Origin: Clostridia bacterium
GTDB lineage: Bacteria > Bacillota > Clostridia > Christensenellales > CAG-138
Direction: 5' to 3'
Assembly (NCBI GenBank): GCA_017523925.1
Contig: JAFWVQ010000067.1
Coordinates: 1-64,000 of the forward strand
DNA length: 64,000 nucleotides
Positions 19,092 through 28,085 of this stretch are shown in pieces (positions within the stretch are counted from its first letter, which is position 1; every line of letters starts with the position of its first letter). A program made the translations under genes and the position numbers. The notes under the pieces are model-generated. The model was not told the origin of the DNA. It did not search any database and was given only the letters and a program-made list of their open reading frames with translations.

Positions 19092-19119
19092 ATTATAACT
19101 CAAATTCTTGATTTGTCAA
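19092..19119 (-). promoter_or_regulatory. Sigma-A promoter of tRNA-Tyr
   Basis: TTGACA (19114-19119), 16-bp spacer, TATAAT (19092-19097) on the minus strand, 16 bp before the tRNA. Confidence 0.85.
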
Positions 19120-19394
19120 TCCCCAAAGCAAAAGTTTTACGATTCATATATGATTTGCAGGGTCGCATCCTAAACCGAGCGGGCAAAGCCGAACACGAGC
19201 TCGGTTTGCACTATCTCCGCCGCTTCCACGGGCGTTTGCTCTAATTCGGTTCGATCTCAAGCAGGATACCATTCTGCACTCGCGGTTGGAGCGCCGCTTT
19301 GATCCTGCATTCTGCGGGCCGGTAAGCCAACGGAATCGACGCAGATATCCGCGCCGAAGGCTGAACCGGCCCCGCAAGAATCGTTTTTGTTCGA
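19120..19394. other. Gene-free stretch
   Basis: 275 bases between the tRNA-Tyr promoter and the next gene. GC-rich, with several short open frames on both strands that lack ribosome-binding sites. I see nothing supportable in it. Confidence 0.5.
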
Positions 19395-19739
19395 TCAGTT
19401 ATCTTCGGCGGTGCAATCGCCGTCCGCAGCGCCGTCCGCGCAGGCGTTCTGCACGCTCTCGGCCATGGCGGCTGCATCGGATTCGAACTCCTCATTCAAG
19501 CGCGCCTGCGCCAGCCTGTCCGCCTTTTGAGCCGCAGCCTCCTGCCTGTCGAGGAACTCACGATACTCATCGGTAAAGCGGGTCTCGGGCGGATCGATAT
19601 CCGCAGGATCCACCGCAAAGCCGGAATCATTCCCGCTCAAAACGAAGCTGCGTTCGGCCTGCTCCTCTGCCAGACGCTTCTCCATGCGCTCCTGCTGGCG
19701 CTTTTTCTTTTTGGCCTTCAGCCAATCACGAAATCCCAT
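19395..19739 (-). CDS. Small charged hypothetical protein
   Basis: 114 residues with no recognised family. The first 35 residues are Lys/Arg/Glu-rich and look helical (MGFRDWLKAKKKKRQQERM), the middle has an Asp/Pro-rich stretch (VDPADIDPPETRF), and the C terminus is Ala/Glu/Asp-rich. AGGAGG precedes the ATG, which supports it as a real gene. No membrane segment or signal peptide. Confidence 0.65.
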   Translation of the reverse strand: MGFRDWLKAKKKKRQQERMEKRLAEEQAERSFVLSGNDSGFAVDPADIDPPETRFTDEYREFLDRQEAAAQKADRLAQARLNEEFESDAAAMAESVQNACADGAADGDCTAEDN

Positions 19740-19828
19740 TTTATACCTCCTGAGAATGCAATTGTACGGTGCTATGTTTGCGCTTATCCGTACTGTTCGA
19801 TTGCATTATAGCACATTTCAGTCGTCAA

Positions 19829-20329
19829 TCATAGCCTTTTTTCAGCCAAAAGTATTGTGTTGCCGTTCTTTTCGACCTCTGCGATCGTGAAAAACCCGTT
19901 TTTTCTCCAGAATGCATTGGACTGAGGATCATCCGCATCTATCCCGAGCCGTATCGCGGTTTTGCCGGCAGAACGCAGATATTCCGCTGCCTCGGCGATT
20001 ATGAAGCTGCCTATCCCCCGCCCCTGAAAAGCCGCTTCCATCATAAAAAAGCCGATGAAGGCGATCTGCGGTTCGGGGTAGCCGTCGATAAGATCCATAA
20101 CGGCAACAAGCGTTTCCCCATCGAAAAAACCGAGATAGTATTTATCCTTTGCATCGATGCCCGGCGGCGTTATGCGCAGATCGCCGAGCACCTGCTCAAG
20201 CGTTGGCTCAGCCGAGGCATATTTATAATACAGCGGATTGCCAAGGCACAGTGCGAGTATGCGCTCGGCATCGCATTCGCCCATACTTCGGATGCTGAAC
20301 TTGCCGCTCAGCTTTGTAAAGTCAAGCAT
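19829..20329 (-). CDS. GNAT family N-acetyltransferase
   Basis: 166 residues. The acetyl-CoA-binding motif A is visible as AFQGRGIGSFIIAEA, preceded by the paired strands LVAVMDLIDGYPE and QIAFIGFFMM and followed by the C-terminal IRLGIDADDPQSNAFWRKNGF. Substrate unknown. The second ATG at 20329 is preferred because AGG at proper spacing precedes it; the ATG three codons upstream has the same bases too close. Confidence 0.85.
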   Translation of the reverse strand: MLDFTKLSGKFSIRSMGECDAERILALCLGNPLYYKYASAEPTLEQVLGDLRITPPGIDAKDKYYLGFFDGETLVAVMDLIDGYPEPQIAFIGFFMMEAAFQGRGIGSFIIAEAAEYLRSAGKTAIRLGIDADDPQSNAFWRKNGFFTIAEVEKNGNTILLAEKRL

Positions 20330-20402
20330 TTTTCTCATCCTCGTTCGTCATTATCCACGCGCACAACGGCAGTGAAGCATTATTCAAATTCATCAAGCGC
20401 GG

Positions 20403-21824
20403 CTATCGTGTCCTGTTTTCTTCAAGTGCCTTCATCAGCAGAGCTGCTTCCTCTGGAAACCGGCCATTATCTTCGATCGCAAAAGCAGCCTTTTTCATGT
20501 TTTGAAGAAAGATATCAAAGTTTTCACGGTAAATGTCTCCGCATCCCGGATGGTCGGCAAAAAAGCCTTTCCAGTTTTCAAGCATCTGCAAATAATCGAC
20601 AGCCTGTCCGAATCTATCCCCGAGGTCTGTTAGAAGAAGCTCGCCGTGAAACAGTAATACGCGAGTTTCAAATGAGCCGTTTGCGAGCTCAAGAATGTTC
20701 GGGATAATAGCGAATGCTTCCTGAAGGTACTTAAGCAGTCTTTTTTGCGAACCGATGCCGGCCCTTGATATTGCGCCATTAGCAAAGCGCATAAGATAAA
20801 TAAGATAGCCGCGATCCAAGCTGAGCTTGCGCATGGCTTTTTCTTTTAACTTACGCTTCAGACTGGTTATCAATACAAAAGCAGCGTCATCTGCATAAGA
20901 GGATACAAGATATTTCTCTTCAGGGTGTATCCGGTTTGCGCGATCGGACTGCTCCTGCTGCCAAAAGATCTCTTCAACAGTTTCGGCGCCGTTTGATCCA
21001 CGCCTCTTCAGCAAAAACTGCAGCACTTGCTCATGCTGGGATTGATCGAAAGAAAGTGCGGTTATGCTGCCGTCGGAAGCTCCGCTGAACTCCGCTTGAA
21101 AAAAAGCTCTCTTCTTCCATGTTACCGTCTTTGTTCCGGCGAGTATTCCATGCATCTTCAGCCACAAATCGTCTCCGCATAGCATACCATTGTAGCGGCA
21201 ATGATCCAGTATAGCTTGTTTATCAAAAACATTCGGGCTCAATGCTCGCGGCGGGTATAACACTCCATTACCGCCCGTTGCAATTATCCTATAAGACGGT
21301 GAATCGAGAAAAGAGAATAACAACCAGTCTTTATACGGTTTTACCCTACCCTCCCGGTCTAACATGATCATTTTTGCGGCAAGAGCCGCAACGCAGGAAG
21401 GATGCTTAAGGTGCAGTTCATAAAGGCTTTTGATCATATCGGGGTTATAATTTGTATCATCATCAACCGTTATTATTATATCATCCGGAAATTCCTGCAT
21501 AGCATAAAAATACTTTTTGTGACTTCCGAGATCATCACACCATCTAAGCTCGAACCTTCCTGCTTTGGAATCCTCAACAAGTTCACGCGGCAGATCTGCT
21601 TCTTTATTCGGGAATTGCGCCTCAGCCAAAAACAGCAATATCCTGTCCGGTTTATGTGTTTGGGCATATAGACTTCGAAGAACAAGCGGAACCATATGTA
21701 TCCTCTTCGGAAACGAAGTAAAGGATACTATCAAAGCCGGCTCTGCACTGCCTGTGGGTTTATTGTTTGCATTAAAATTCAGAGTGCTTTCCTCTAATCT
21801 ACACACAAGTTGATTGTCGCTCAT
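20403..21824 (-). CDS. Glycosyltransferase with GT2-like fold
   Basis: 473 residues. The N-terminal 250 residues read as a GT-A glycosyltransferase: LIVSFTSFPKRI, then RSLYAQTHKPDRILLFLAE and the metal-binding DDD in IITVDDDTNYNPD. The second half is helical with no motif I know. It is soluble and has no signal peptide, so it should act on a cytoplasmic lipid-linked or protein acceptor. It stands apart from the exopolysaccharide genes by 2.4 kb and is followed by a GNAT gene on the same strand; a shared pathway is possible but not shown. Confidence 0.75.
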   Translation of the reverse strand: MSDNQLVCRLEESTLNFNANNKPTGSAEPALIVSFTSFPKRIHMVPLVLRSLYAQTHKPDRILLFLAEAQFPNKEADLPRELVEDSKAGRFELRWCDDLGSHKKYFYAMQEFPDDIIITVDDDTNYNPDMIKSLYELHLKHPSCVAALAAKMIMLDREGRVKPYKDWLLFSFLDSPSYRIIATGGNGVLYPPRALSPNVFDKQAILDHCRYNGMLCGDDLWLKMHGILAGTKTVTWKKRAFFQAEFSGASDGSITALSFDQSQHEQVLQFLLKRRGSNGAETVEEIFWQQEQSDRANRIHPEEKYLVSSYADDAAFVLITSLKRKLKEKAMRKLSLDRGYLIYLMRFANGAISRAGIGSQKRLLKYLQEAFAIIPNILELANGSFETRVLLFHGELLLTDLGDRFGQAVDYLQMLENWKGFFADHPGCGDIYRENFDIFLQNMKKAAFAIEDNGRFPEEAALLMKALEENRTR

Positions 21825-21839
21825 ATTTTTCCATCCATA

Positions 21840-22523
21840 TTATCTGATTGCCGCGTTCTCGATAGCCTCTATGCGAAGAAAAGCCTTTTTGCACCAATTG
21901 AACAGGGCGGAAAACGCCATGTCGAAATCAAAGCCTTCTTCAAGCTCCGCCATCGCAAGCATCTCGCGGTCGGTCTCGGGAATACGCTCGCGAAGCTCGC
22001 TCTTTTTCAGAACGAAATCGCCGCTTTCAAGATAGTGCAGATTCTGTATGATGAAATACAGCGCCTTGCAGCTCCCTCGGAGCTTAGCTTCGTTCTTGCT
22101 GCGCTCTGCATGGATGTAGCGGTGGCAGAGTTCATGGTAAAGGTTGCCGAGGCTGAATTTAACGTAGTTCACTTCGTCCTCCCTCGCCGCCTGCGGAAGA
22201 AGCGCATCGAGCGAGCCGAGAATATCCATCGTGGTGTGCCTGAGCTGGCATACCTCCAAGGGATTCCAGCGCACAAGCTCATCCCTGCCGCAGATAAAGC
22301 CGCAGGATTTTTCAAAATGCCCGATCCTTTGAAGCGCCGACCGATATTTATCCATATCCTCCACGGAAAGCGAATCGATAACGAGCATTATGTCGATATC
22401 GCTGTTTTCGTTCGCCTCGCCGCGCAGATAGCTGCCCTGAAGGCCAACATAAAGAAGCCTATCGCCGAAATCGGCGCGGCACTCCGCTATTAGGCTGTTT
22501 ATGTATTCGTAAATGTCGATCAT
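21840..22523 (-). CDS. Nucleotidyltransferase-domain protein
   Basis: 227 residues. The N-terminal polymerase-beta-like nucleotidyltransferase motif is complete: GLQGSYLRGEANENSDIDI with Gly30-Ser31 and Asp42-x-Asp44. A helical C-terminal domain follows, as in aminoglycoside nucleotidyltransferase and MNT-like proteins. It could be a stand-alone antibiotic-type nucleotidyltransferase or the MNT half of a HEPN-MNT toxin-antitoxin pair, but no HEPN gene adjoins it. It is 15 bp upstream of the glycosyltransferase gene on the same strand. Confidence 0.8.
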   Translation of the reverse strand: MIDIYEYINSLIAECRADFGDRLLYVGLQGSYLRGEANENSDIDIMLVIDSLSVEDMDKYRSALQRIGHFEKSCGFICGRDELVRWNPLEVCQLRHTTMDILGSLDALLPQAAREDEVNYVKFSLGNLYHELCHRYIHAERSKNEAKLRGSCKALYFIIQNLHYLESGDFVLKKSELRERIPETDREMLAMAELEEGFDFDMAFSALFNWCKKAFLRIEAIENAAIR

Positions 22524-22553
22524 ATTGATACCTATCAGCAGATTTGATATGCG

Positions 22554-22922
22554 TCATTCGCCGCATTCTGCTTTACGCTGCTTAACCTTCCACCCGAACG
22601 GCTCCTTAAAATCGTTGAAGCATTCGGAGCATATCCAATGCTCCATATCGGTCGTGCAGTAAAACTCGCCTTCATTATCCATTGTGACTTTTTCCATGCA
22701 AAACTCGCAATGCTCATGAAAGAAGTTCCGAATCTTATCGCCTTTGAGGTATTCCTCTCCTCGCTGCATCTGATCGGCAAAACGGCGTGCGCATTCTGCT
22801 GTCATCTCATAAAATGAGTTTCTTTCCGTAACCGCCTTCAGCCAAAACTGCGGAAAAACGATCTTATACAAGGTCGCGCCCTGCAGATACTTTTCCTGCC
22901 CGTTTAATCGCCAATCTTCCAT
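22554..22922 (-). CDS. Hypothetical protein with zinc-binding cysteines
   Basis: 122 residues, family not recognised. The C-terminal half has two Cys-x2-Cys knuckles (HCEFCMEK and CSECF) in a spacing suitable for one zinc ion. Start chosen at 22922 because GGAGCAAACC precedes it; an in-frame ATG nine codons upstream has no ribosome-binding site. Part of a same-strand run of small accessory genes. Confidence 0.65.
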   Translation of the reverse strand: MEDWRLNGQEKYLQGATLYKIVFPQFWLKAVTERNSFYEMTAECARRFADQMQRGEEYLKGDKIRNFFHEHCEFCMEKVTMDNEGEFYCTTDMEHWICSECFNDFKEPFGWKVKQRKAECGE

Positions 22923-22964
22923 TGGTTTGCTCCTTTTTACGGCTCGCATAGATCGAGCTCAGCC

Positions 22965-23426
22965 TTATTCGACCCGCTTGCGCTCGGTATTATACCGCCC
23001 CGACCAGCTATGGATCTCATATTCAAATTGCGAAAGATACTCCAAGGTGTATCCATAGTAGGAGGCCAAAAACTCCGCCGACAGCTCTTCAAAATCTTCT
23101 TTTGTTATCTCGCCGCCGAACCGTCTTTTTTCATTTAGATAGAACTCGATCGGCAGCACCTCGTCCGCAATTATCGCCTCAACATACTCGAGCGCATCAT
23201 CAAGATCCTCAAAATGCGCGTGTTGAGTGGAAAAATAAACGATGTATTCAACGAAAGCTTCGTCCTCCGAGCCCGTGGTCGTATCTCTTTTCGGGTAGTA
23301 TTTTTCCTCTAAAATATCAATATGCTCCCCCGTTTTCGGATCGGTCAGTATCGCTTTAGCGTCATCGACCGTCAGAGCCAATCGGTGCTTTTGCGCAAGT
23401 TCATGTAAAGAATCCCATTTGCTCAT
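22965..23426 (-). CDS. Hypothetical acidic protein
   Basis: 153 residues, rich in Glu, Asp, Tyr and Phe, no family recognised. The start at 23426 (MSKWDSLHELAQKH) has a clear GGAGGATAA upstream; earlier in-frame codons are unsupported. The sequence alternates short strands and helices and could be a small cytoplasmic immunity-type protein. Lies 42 bp upstream of the zinc-knuckle protein on the same strand. Confidence 0.65.
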   Translation of the reverse strand: MSKWDSLHELAQKHRLALTVDDAKAILTDPKTGEHIDILEEKYYPKRDTTTGSEDEAFVEYIVYFSTQHAHFEDLDDALEYVEAIIADEVLPIEFYLNEKRRFGGEITKEDFEELSAEFLASYYGYTLEYLSQFEYEIHSWSGRYNTERKRVE

Positions 23427-23445
23427 CAGGCTTATCCTCCTGCTC

Positions 23446-24138
23446 TTATTTCTGCGCGGCCAAGCCGACCACATCCGCGGCATCATACCAGCTCTTGATC
23501 GAACGGAAGGCGAAAGGCGCGGTTTCGGTAACGTTTCCCGTCCAAAGCTGCGCTACGCTCAGCATATCGCCCTCGGCCGATATGCGCTTGATCACCGCAT
23601 CGCCCGTGCCGCTGTAAAACTCATATGCGCAAATACCGCTGCCATCCTCAAAAACGGAGAGCTCGCCGCGGAAGCCGCCGATAGAGGCGTCTCCCTGTTG
23701 TATCGCTTCATTATCCGGAAGGCTCGGCTCAACGACCTTGCCGCTTTCCGGATCGAAGCGGAATACCCGAACATATTCGATGCCGAGCTTCACAGCCTGC
23801 GCAAGAAGCAGCGTTGGCACGGTATCACCGCTCTGCATCTGCACGAGCGCGTATCTGTAACCTGTCACCTCCAGCTCGGGGTCGCCGCCGTATTCATACT
23901 TATCCGCATTTGCAATGATAGCGCGATAAGCTTCGAGCGCAGAGTGCTGCGGAGATAGTGGCGTTGTTTGCGGAAGATGCGGCGAAGCTTGCGGCGTCGT
24001 CTCGGGCGCAGCATCCGCAGAAGGCGCAGCAGTTTCCGGATCGAGCGCATCGTTCCTTTCGCCGCATGCTGCACAGACGGTAACCGCGAAAACAAGCAGC
24101 GCGATCAAAGCTGCCTTAAAAAGCTTGTATGAGTTCAT
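23446..24138 (-). CDS. Predicted lipoprotein of unknown function
   Basis: 230 residues. Signal peptide with hydrophobic LFKAALIALLVFAVTV and lipobox CAAC, then an Ala/Pro/Thr linker (about 28-65) and a globular domain from 66 on that I cannot assign. It has its own promoter at 24218-24246. Ribosome-binding site is weak (GAGGGGTGAAAA). The organisation resembles the other lipoprotein at 9416, but I see no obvious sequence similarity in the globular part. Confidence 0.75.
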   Translation of the reverse strand: MNSYKLFKAALIALLVFAVTVCAACGERNDALDPETAAPSADAAPETTPQASPHLPQTTPLSPQHSALEAYRAIIANADKYEYGGDPELEVTGYRYALVQMQSGDTVPTLLLAQAVKLGIEYVRVFRFDPESGKVVEPSLPDNEAIQQGDASIGGFRGELSVFEDGSGICAYEFYSGTGDAVIKRISAEGDMLSVAQLWTGNVTETAPFAFRSIKSWYDAADVVGLAAQK

Positions 24139-24217
24139 TTTTCACCCCTCGGTTCATGCAAATAAACTTGATGCTAAAGCGCGATCGGCTCCGAGCCGCG
24201 CCTCGTGTATCAAGTAT

Positions 24218-24246
24218 ATTTTACCGCTTTTATGTGATCATTTCAA
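24218..24246 (-). promoter_or_regulatory. Sigma-A promoter of the lipoprotein gene
   Basis: TTGAAA (24241-24246), 17-bp spacer, TAAAAT (24218-24223) on the minus strand. Confidence 0.65.
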
Positions 24247-24354
24247 CAGCAAAATATTGCTTGACCGCCGTCACGATCAAAAATAGTTCAAAAAACCTCG
24301 TTCGTTCTTGAACCGTTCCTCCCCTTTCCGACAAGTGCTTTTCCCGAGCGAAAA

Positions 24355-25011
24355 TTACAGCACCTTTCGGTCGTTAACCCTCAGTGAAAACTCCGCGCCC
24401 AAGAATCTGGCCGCGTGGGAGCACATGGTCATTCTCGATAGAAAAATATCGAAGTATTCATACATGGTACACGAGCTTTCATCGATCGTTAAGTGCAGCA
24501 CTATGAGCTTCTCCTCGGGGATGCACTCAAGCTTTGTTTCGGTGACCGCATGGTTTACCCTGTCGTGTATGTCGTAATGGATCGGGTTCTTGCGCCTGAC
24601 CCTGGTTCTGCGCACGTCCGTTTTATCGGCAATGATGAGCGCCGCAGTGATCGGATCGGACACCACGCCGGTGGACTCATCGTGATTCGCTATCGCGGAA
24701 ACGATCTGAACACGATCGGTAATGGACAAGTCCTCCTCCTTTAAGATCTCATTTGCAAGCAGTGCGCCGTACTCCGCATGATGGCTTCGGTTTATAACGT
24801 TGCCGATATCATGGAGAAAACCCGCGATCTTTACAAGCTCGATATCGTGCTTATCATAGTTGAATGCGGCGAGTATCTCCGCAGCCTTCTTTGCCACCAT
24901 GGTCGTATGGGCAACCGAATGATCCGTGTACCCAAGCTCCGCAAGTATGGCATTTCCCTTTTCATAATACTTTTGAATTTCCTTATTGTTTGTTATGTCG
25001 CCGTATTTCAT
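24355..25011 (-). CDS. HD-domain phosphohydrolase
   Basis: 218 residues. Metal-binding HD pattern: His35, then GFLHDIGN with His67-Asp68, His77-His78 and His110 in ANHDES, arranged as in HD/PDEase phosphohydrolases. Start at 25011 has GAAGGAGGAAAT upstream. Such proteins hydrolyse nucleotides or cyclic nucleotides; the substrate here is not evident. The C-terminal ~70 residues form a separate alpha-beta part. Confidence 0.82.
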   Translation of the reverse strand: MKYGDITNNKEIQKYYEKGNAILAELGYTDHSVAHTTMVAKKAAEILAAFNYDKHDIELVKIAGFLHDIGNVINRSHHAEYGALLANEILKEEDLSITDRVQIVSAIANHDESTGVVSDPITAALIIADKTDVRRTRVRRKNPIHYDIHDRVNHAVTETKLECIPEEKLIVLHLTIDESSCTMYEYFDIFLSRMTMCSHAARFLGAEFSLRVNDRKVL

Positions 25012-25146
25012 ATTTCCTCCTTCGTTGCTTGCGCTCATTCTCGCAAGGCTTTGTTTTATATTGGCACCTTTTCTATAATCCAGCCCATTGCGATGCTGAA
25101 TGCTGAAGCTTTGTTCGCGAAAGCATGATCTCATGCTTCAAATAAA

Positions 25147-25599
25147 CTACAAAACTTTTCTAAAGCATATTATCCGATTGACTTCCTCAAAGCCCAAAGC
25201 CGTGTGAAACCTCAAGCTGTCAATATTGCCGATTTCGCAGTCGCTTGCAAATTCGGCACAGCCTTTTTCCCTTGCCCATTTCTCACATTCCGAAAGCAGC
25301 TCCGCGGCAAAGCCCTGTTTCCGATATCCTTCAGAAACAAAAACGCCTTCAAGATAGCCGACGGGAGAACTCTCCGTTCCCTCAACATAATCGTGCCGCA
25401 GACCGCACTGTGCAAAGGCGATCGGCTTATCATCAACATATTTAAGAAAGCATGCCGCATCACCGTTCATTGTCAGTTCACGAAACTCTTTTCCCAGATC
25501 CTTCAAATCATTATCCGCCCACATTTGAATTGCCAAAGCCGCAAGCACATTGGCATCTTCAATTTTCGCTCTTTTGATCATACACTTCTCGCTTTTCAT
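25147..25599 (-). CDS. Aminoglycoside 6'-N-acetyltransferase-like GNAT protein
   Basis: 150 residues. It matches the layout of the short chromosomal AAC(6')-I enzymes very well: AFAQCGLRHDYVEGTESSP, then YLEGVFVSEGYRKQGFA (acetyl-CoA loop), CAEFASDCEIGN and HTALGFEEVNRI. These enzymes transfer acetyl from acetyl-CoA to the 6'-amino group of kanamycin-class aminoglycosides, or to a natural amine in their normal role. GAGAGG precedes the ATG. Whether it gives resistance cannot be told from sequence. Confidence 0.8.
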   Translation of the reverse strand: MKSEKCMIKRAKIEDANVLAALAIQMWADNDLKDLGKEFRELTMNGDAACFLKYVDDKPIAFAQCGLRHDYVEGTESSPVGYLEGVFVSEGYRKQGFAAELLSECEKWAREKGCAEFASDCEIGNIDSLRFHTALGFEEVNRIICFRKVL

Positions 25600-25671
25600 G
25601 AATTCAAACCTCTCGGTTCATACGGTACTGAAACAAAGTCCTTCTTTAGGGTGATACAAGCAGCACACCGG

Positions 25672-25713
25672 CTCCACATGCCTTGGGACAGCAGCGTGAA
25701 TAAACAACTCATT
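25672..25713. repeat. Imperfect ~42-bp repeat, copy A (copy B at 26977-27019)
   Basis: Shared text CTCCAxATGCCTTxGGACA followed by AGCGTGAATxAA in both copies; roughly four bases in five agree over 42 positions. Each copy lies just after the end of an accessory gene (DUF5071 and the LRR-like gene), so they may be remnants of a common gene end or insertion joint. Confidence 0.5.
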
Positions 25714-25794
25714 ATCAACGCTGTCCGCACGGCCCTCTGCTTCCGGAATATACCGCTAAACACTTGTTACTGTCAGCAATTATTGTTCGACTGC

Positions 25795-26223
25795 CTACTC
25801 AAATTCTCTTAACCATTCAAGCCACATCTCGTCCCGAACCTTTTCTGCTCTAGACTTGCTGTAGTATAAATCCTCCTCTGTAAGTGCCTTTGGCATTTTA
25901 GCAAGTCTGTCGAGTATTATCTCAGCTCCCGGCCAATTCAAATCCTGCAACCACTCAAATAGAAAAGAGAGATATGGCGCCAATTCTTCGTCGGATCTGT
26001 CTGCAATGACCTTTGCACAGGGCTCCCATACAGACTTGCTCCCGTTCGGAAGAAACGGCTGCAAGAACGGGAACAGATATTTCACTCCTTTCGCGAGCTC
26101 AATCCCTTGCTTTTCCCTCCGACTGTATTCTTCGGGTGTATAGGTATTGTCCCATGTAAACAGATCGTAGATTTCATCAATGTTCGTCACGAATATCTTC
26201 CCTCTTTCATTCGCGTCCAGCAT
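25795..26223 (-). CDS. DUF5071-like protein
   Basis: 142 residues. The segment LSFLFEWLQDLNWPGAEIILDRL is the signature block of DUF5071, helical-repeat proteins of unknown function that often appear among toxin-immunity genes. Start at 26223 is supported by AAAGGAATTA; an upstream in-frame ATG overlaps the neighbouring gene. AT-richer than the core genes. Same strand and 11 bp downstream of the helical-repeat protein. Confidence 0.7.
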   Translation of the reverse strand: MLDANERGKIFVTNIDEIYDLFTWDNTYTPEEYSRREKQGIELAKGVKYLFPFLQPFLPNGSKSVWEPCAKVIADRSDEELAPYLSFLFEWLQDLNWPGAEIILDRLAKMPKALTEEDLYYSKSRAEKVRDEMWLEWLREFE

Positions 26224-26234
26224 TGATAATTCCT

Positions 26235-26909
26235 TTACAGATTTACTGTTTTCAAAAAAGCAGCACACTCGGGAGTGTTTTTCAAAACATCTTTGATTCT
26301 GTGTTTATTCAAGATTCCCTGAATCCTGCTCACAATATTAGGATTACTAAAGCGAAGTGCTCTTTCAAGCGCCGCTTCCGCTTTATCCGGTATCCCTTTG
26401 TATGAAAGAATCACGATCTCCGCGACGGCAATACGAAATTCGTTGTTGATAAAAGCTTTTTCAAAATCATCAATTTCCGAGAATAACGCATAATGCTCTT
26501 CAAGTTGCTCGGAGTATTTGAAGGCATCTATATGCAAGAGCATCCACATCAGATTTCCGGATATTGTGCGTTGATACGAAATCTGATCATTGCTCAAAAC
26601 ATCTGCCGCCTTCCGATACGCTTCATATGCAGCATGGTAATTTCTGCAGCGCTCGTGGATAATACCCATGTTGTAATAGGCAGAATAAGTCGGGAACCAT
26701 GTATCGGGGAATTCCTCTAAAGCCCATTGTATCAGGTCGATTCCTTCTTGTGACCGTTTGGTCGGGAACTGAACGGCGGTGGTATAGCAATGCTGAAGAC
26801 GAAGGAAATTACCCCGAACTCGTTTTAAGAGCGCTTCATACTCAGCATAGGCCTCTTTGGGCATTCCTGCTTTGATGAGTTTGTTCTCATATGCTTCAAT
26901 CTTAGTCAC
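26235..26909 (-). CDS. TPR-like helical-repeat hypothetical protein
   Basis: 224 residues, almost wholly alpha-helical by composition, with tetratricopeptide-like pairs (YNMGIIHERCRNYHAAYEAY and neighbouring segments). No catalytic motif, signal or membrane segment. Probably a protein-binding scaffold. It sits between the DUF5071 and LRR-like genes in an AT-richer run; a joint immunity or defence role is a guess from context. Confidence 0.65.
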   Translation of the reverse strand: MTKIEAYENKLIKAGMPKEAYAEYEALLKRVRGNFLRLQHCYTTAVQFPTKRSQEGIDLIQWALEEFPDTWFPTYSAYYNMGIIHERCRNYHAAYEAYRKAADVLSNDQISYQRTISGNLMWMLLHIDAFKYSEQLEEHYALFSEIDDFEKAFINNEFRIAVAEIVILSYKGIPDKAEAALERALRFSNPNIVSRIQGILNKHRIKDVLKNTPECAAFLKTVNL

Positions 26910-27063
26910 AGTTTCACCTTTTTCTTGTACATCTATTCTGTAGTCACAACTCGGTTCGAGTGATCATCGTGACCGTCTCCAAATGCCTTTGGACAATAGC
27001 GTGAATTAAAAAGTCCATTGCCATCAATACCACCGTCTCAACGTTTTCAATACGAATGCCGTT

Positions 27064-27918
27064 TTAAAAGCCTTTCTGGTCTTTTTTCATATCTTCTCGA
27101 TACTTCTCTACCAGCAGATCAAATTCTTTTACATATTTGTCAAGACGTTTTTGATCTTCCGGGATTTCCAGACTGGGTTTGCGTTTTCCGCACACGCGGA
27201 CTCCAAGTCCTGAAGCATCCTCTTTATTATAGGCGCACAGACATTTACCTGTAAGTTCAGGCTGCCTTGCGCACAGATAGGCTATCTGTTCCGTAGTCAG
27301 CATTCCCGGATCAAAATCAAAGCGTTTAAGACGAGGAATTCTTGATATGATATCCGGGTTATACTCATCCGGGGTAATAGATAATAATTCCAGATATTCA
27401 AGAGATGTCATGCCTTCGAAGCATTGAAGACTCTTCATATGATGAGTATTCCATTCACTGCCGCACAGTTTTATATGTTTCAATGAAGTGGATGTTTTCA
27501 ACAGTTCCGGTTCATACACCAGCTTTTTACAATCGACAATATGCAGATATATCAGTTCACAATTGTCAGACATATCCCATAATCTGTCGGCTTTTATGTT
27601 CCAGTAAATTCTAACCCCTTGAAGATGAGGCATTCTGCTCAATGGTGAAAAATCGGAAATCTTCTGCGATTTAAAGAAATAAAGATATTGGTAAGTCTCT
27701 CCGTATTTATCCGCAAAATACTCAAAGCTTTCCTGATTCATTCCGTTAAGCTCAAGGATATGCCTGTTCAGCCCTTTCTTCATCTGATTATCCACATCAT
27801 CAGGTGTCATATCACACGGAGATAGAGGACCATCAACAGTTATTGGCTTACTGCTGTTAAGGTGCTTATCGTCATCCCAAATTGTAATAAACCATTCATC
27901 CTTAAACTGACTGAACAT
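27064..27918 (-). CDS. Leucine-rich-repeat-like hypothetical protein
   Basis: 284 residues. From about 90 to 210 there are irregular leucine-rich repeats (LSRMPHLQGVRIYWN, TSTSLKHIKLCGSEW, MTSLEYLELLSI, ISRIPRLKRFDFD), giving a solenoid. The N terminus has an aromatic-rich cap (DEWFITIWDDD) and the C terminus a charged helical tail. No signal peptide, so cytoplasmic. GAGAGGTAAC precedes the ATG. Plausibly an immunity-type binding protein. Last gene before the integrated element. Confidence 0.65.
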   Translation of the reverse strand: MFSQFKDEWFITIWDDDKHLNSSKPITVDGPLSPCDMTPDDVDNQMKKGLNRHILELNGMNQESFEYFADKYGETYQYLYFFKSQKISDFSPLSRMPHLQGVRIYWNIKADRLWDMSDNCELIYLHIVDCKKLVYEPELLKTSTSLKHIKLCGSEWNTHHMKSLQCFEGMTSLEYLELLSITPDEYNPDIISRIPRLKRFDFDPGMLTTEQIAYLCARQPELTGKCLCAYNKEDASGLGVRVCGKRKPSLEIPEDQKRLDKYVKEFDLLVEKYREDMKKDQKGF

Positions 27919-28085
27919 ATAGTTACCTCTCTTTTATGATCGTCCACAAGATGACCTACTCGTCATCTTGTCCTTTCGGATATTACATTAGCGTAGGCTT
28001 GACGAATTCAATCAATTCCTCTTCACTTACGTTCACTAACTGTATCTCCTTTATGATTCATGAATTACTCTTCAAAACACCTCAT

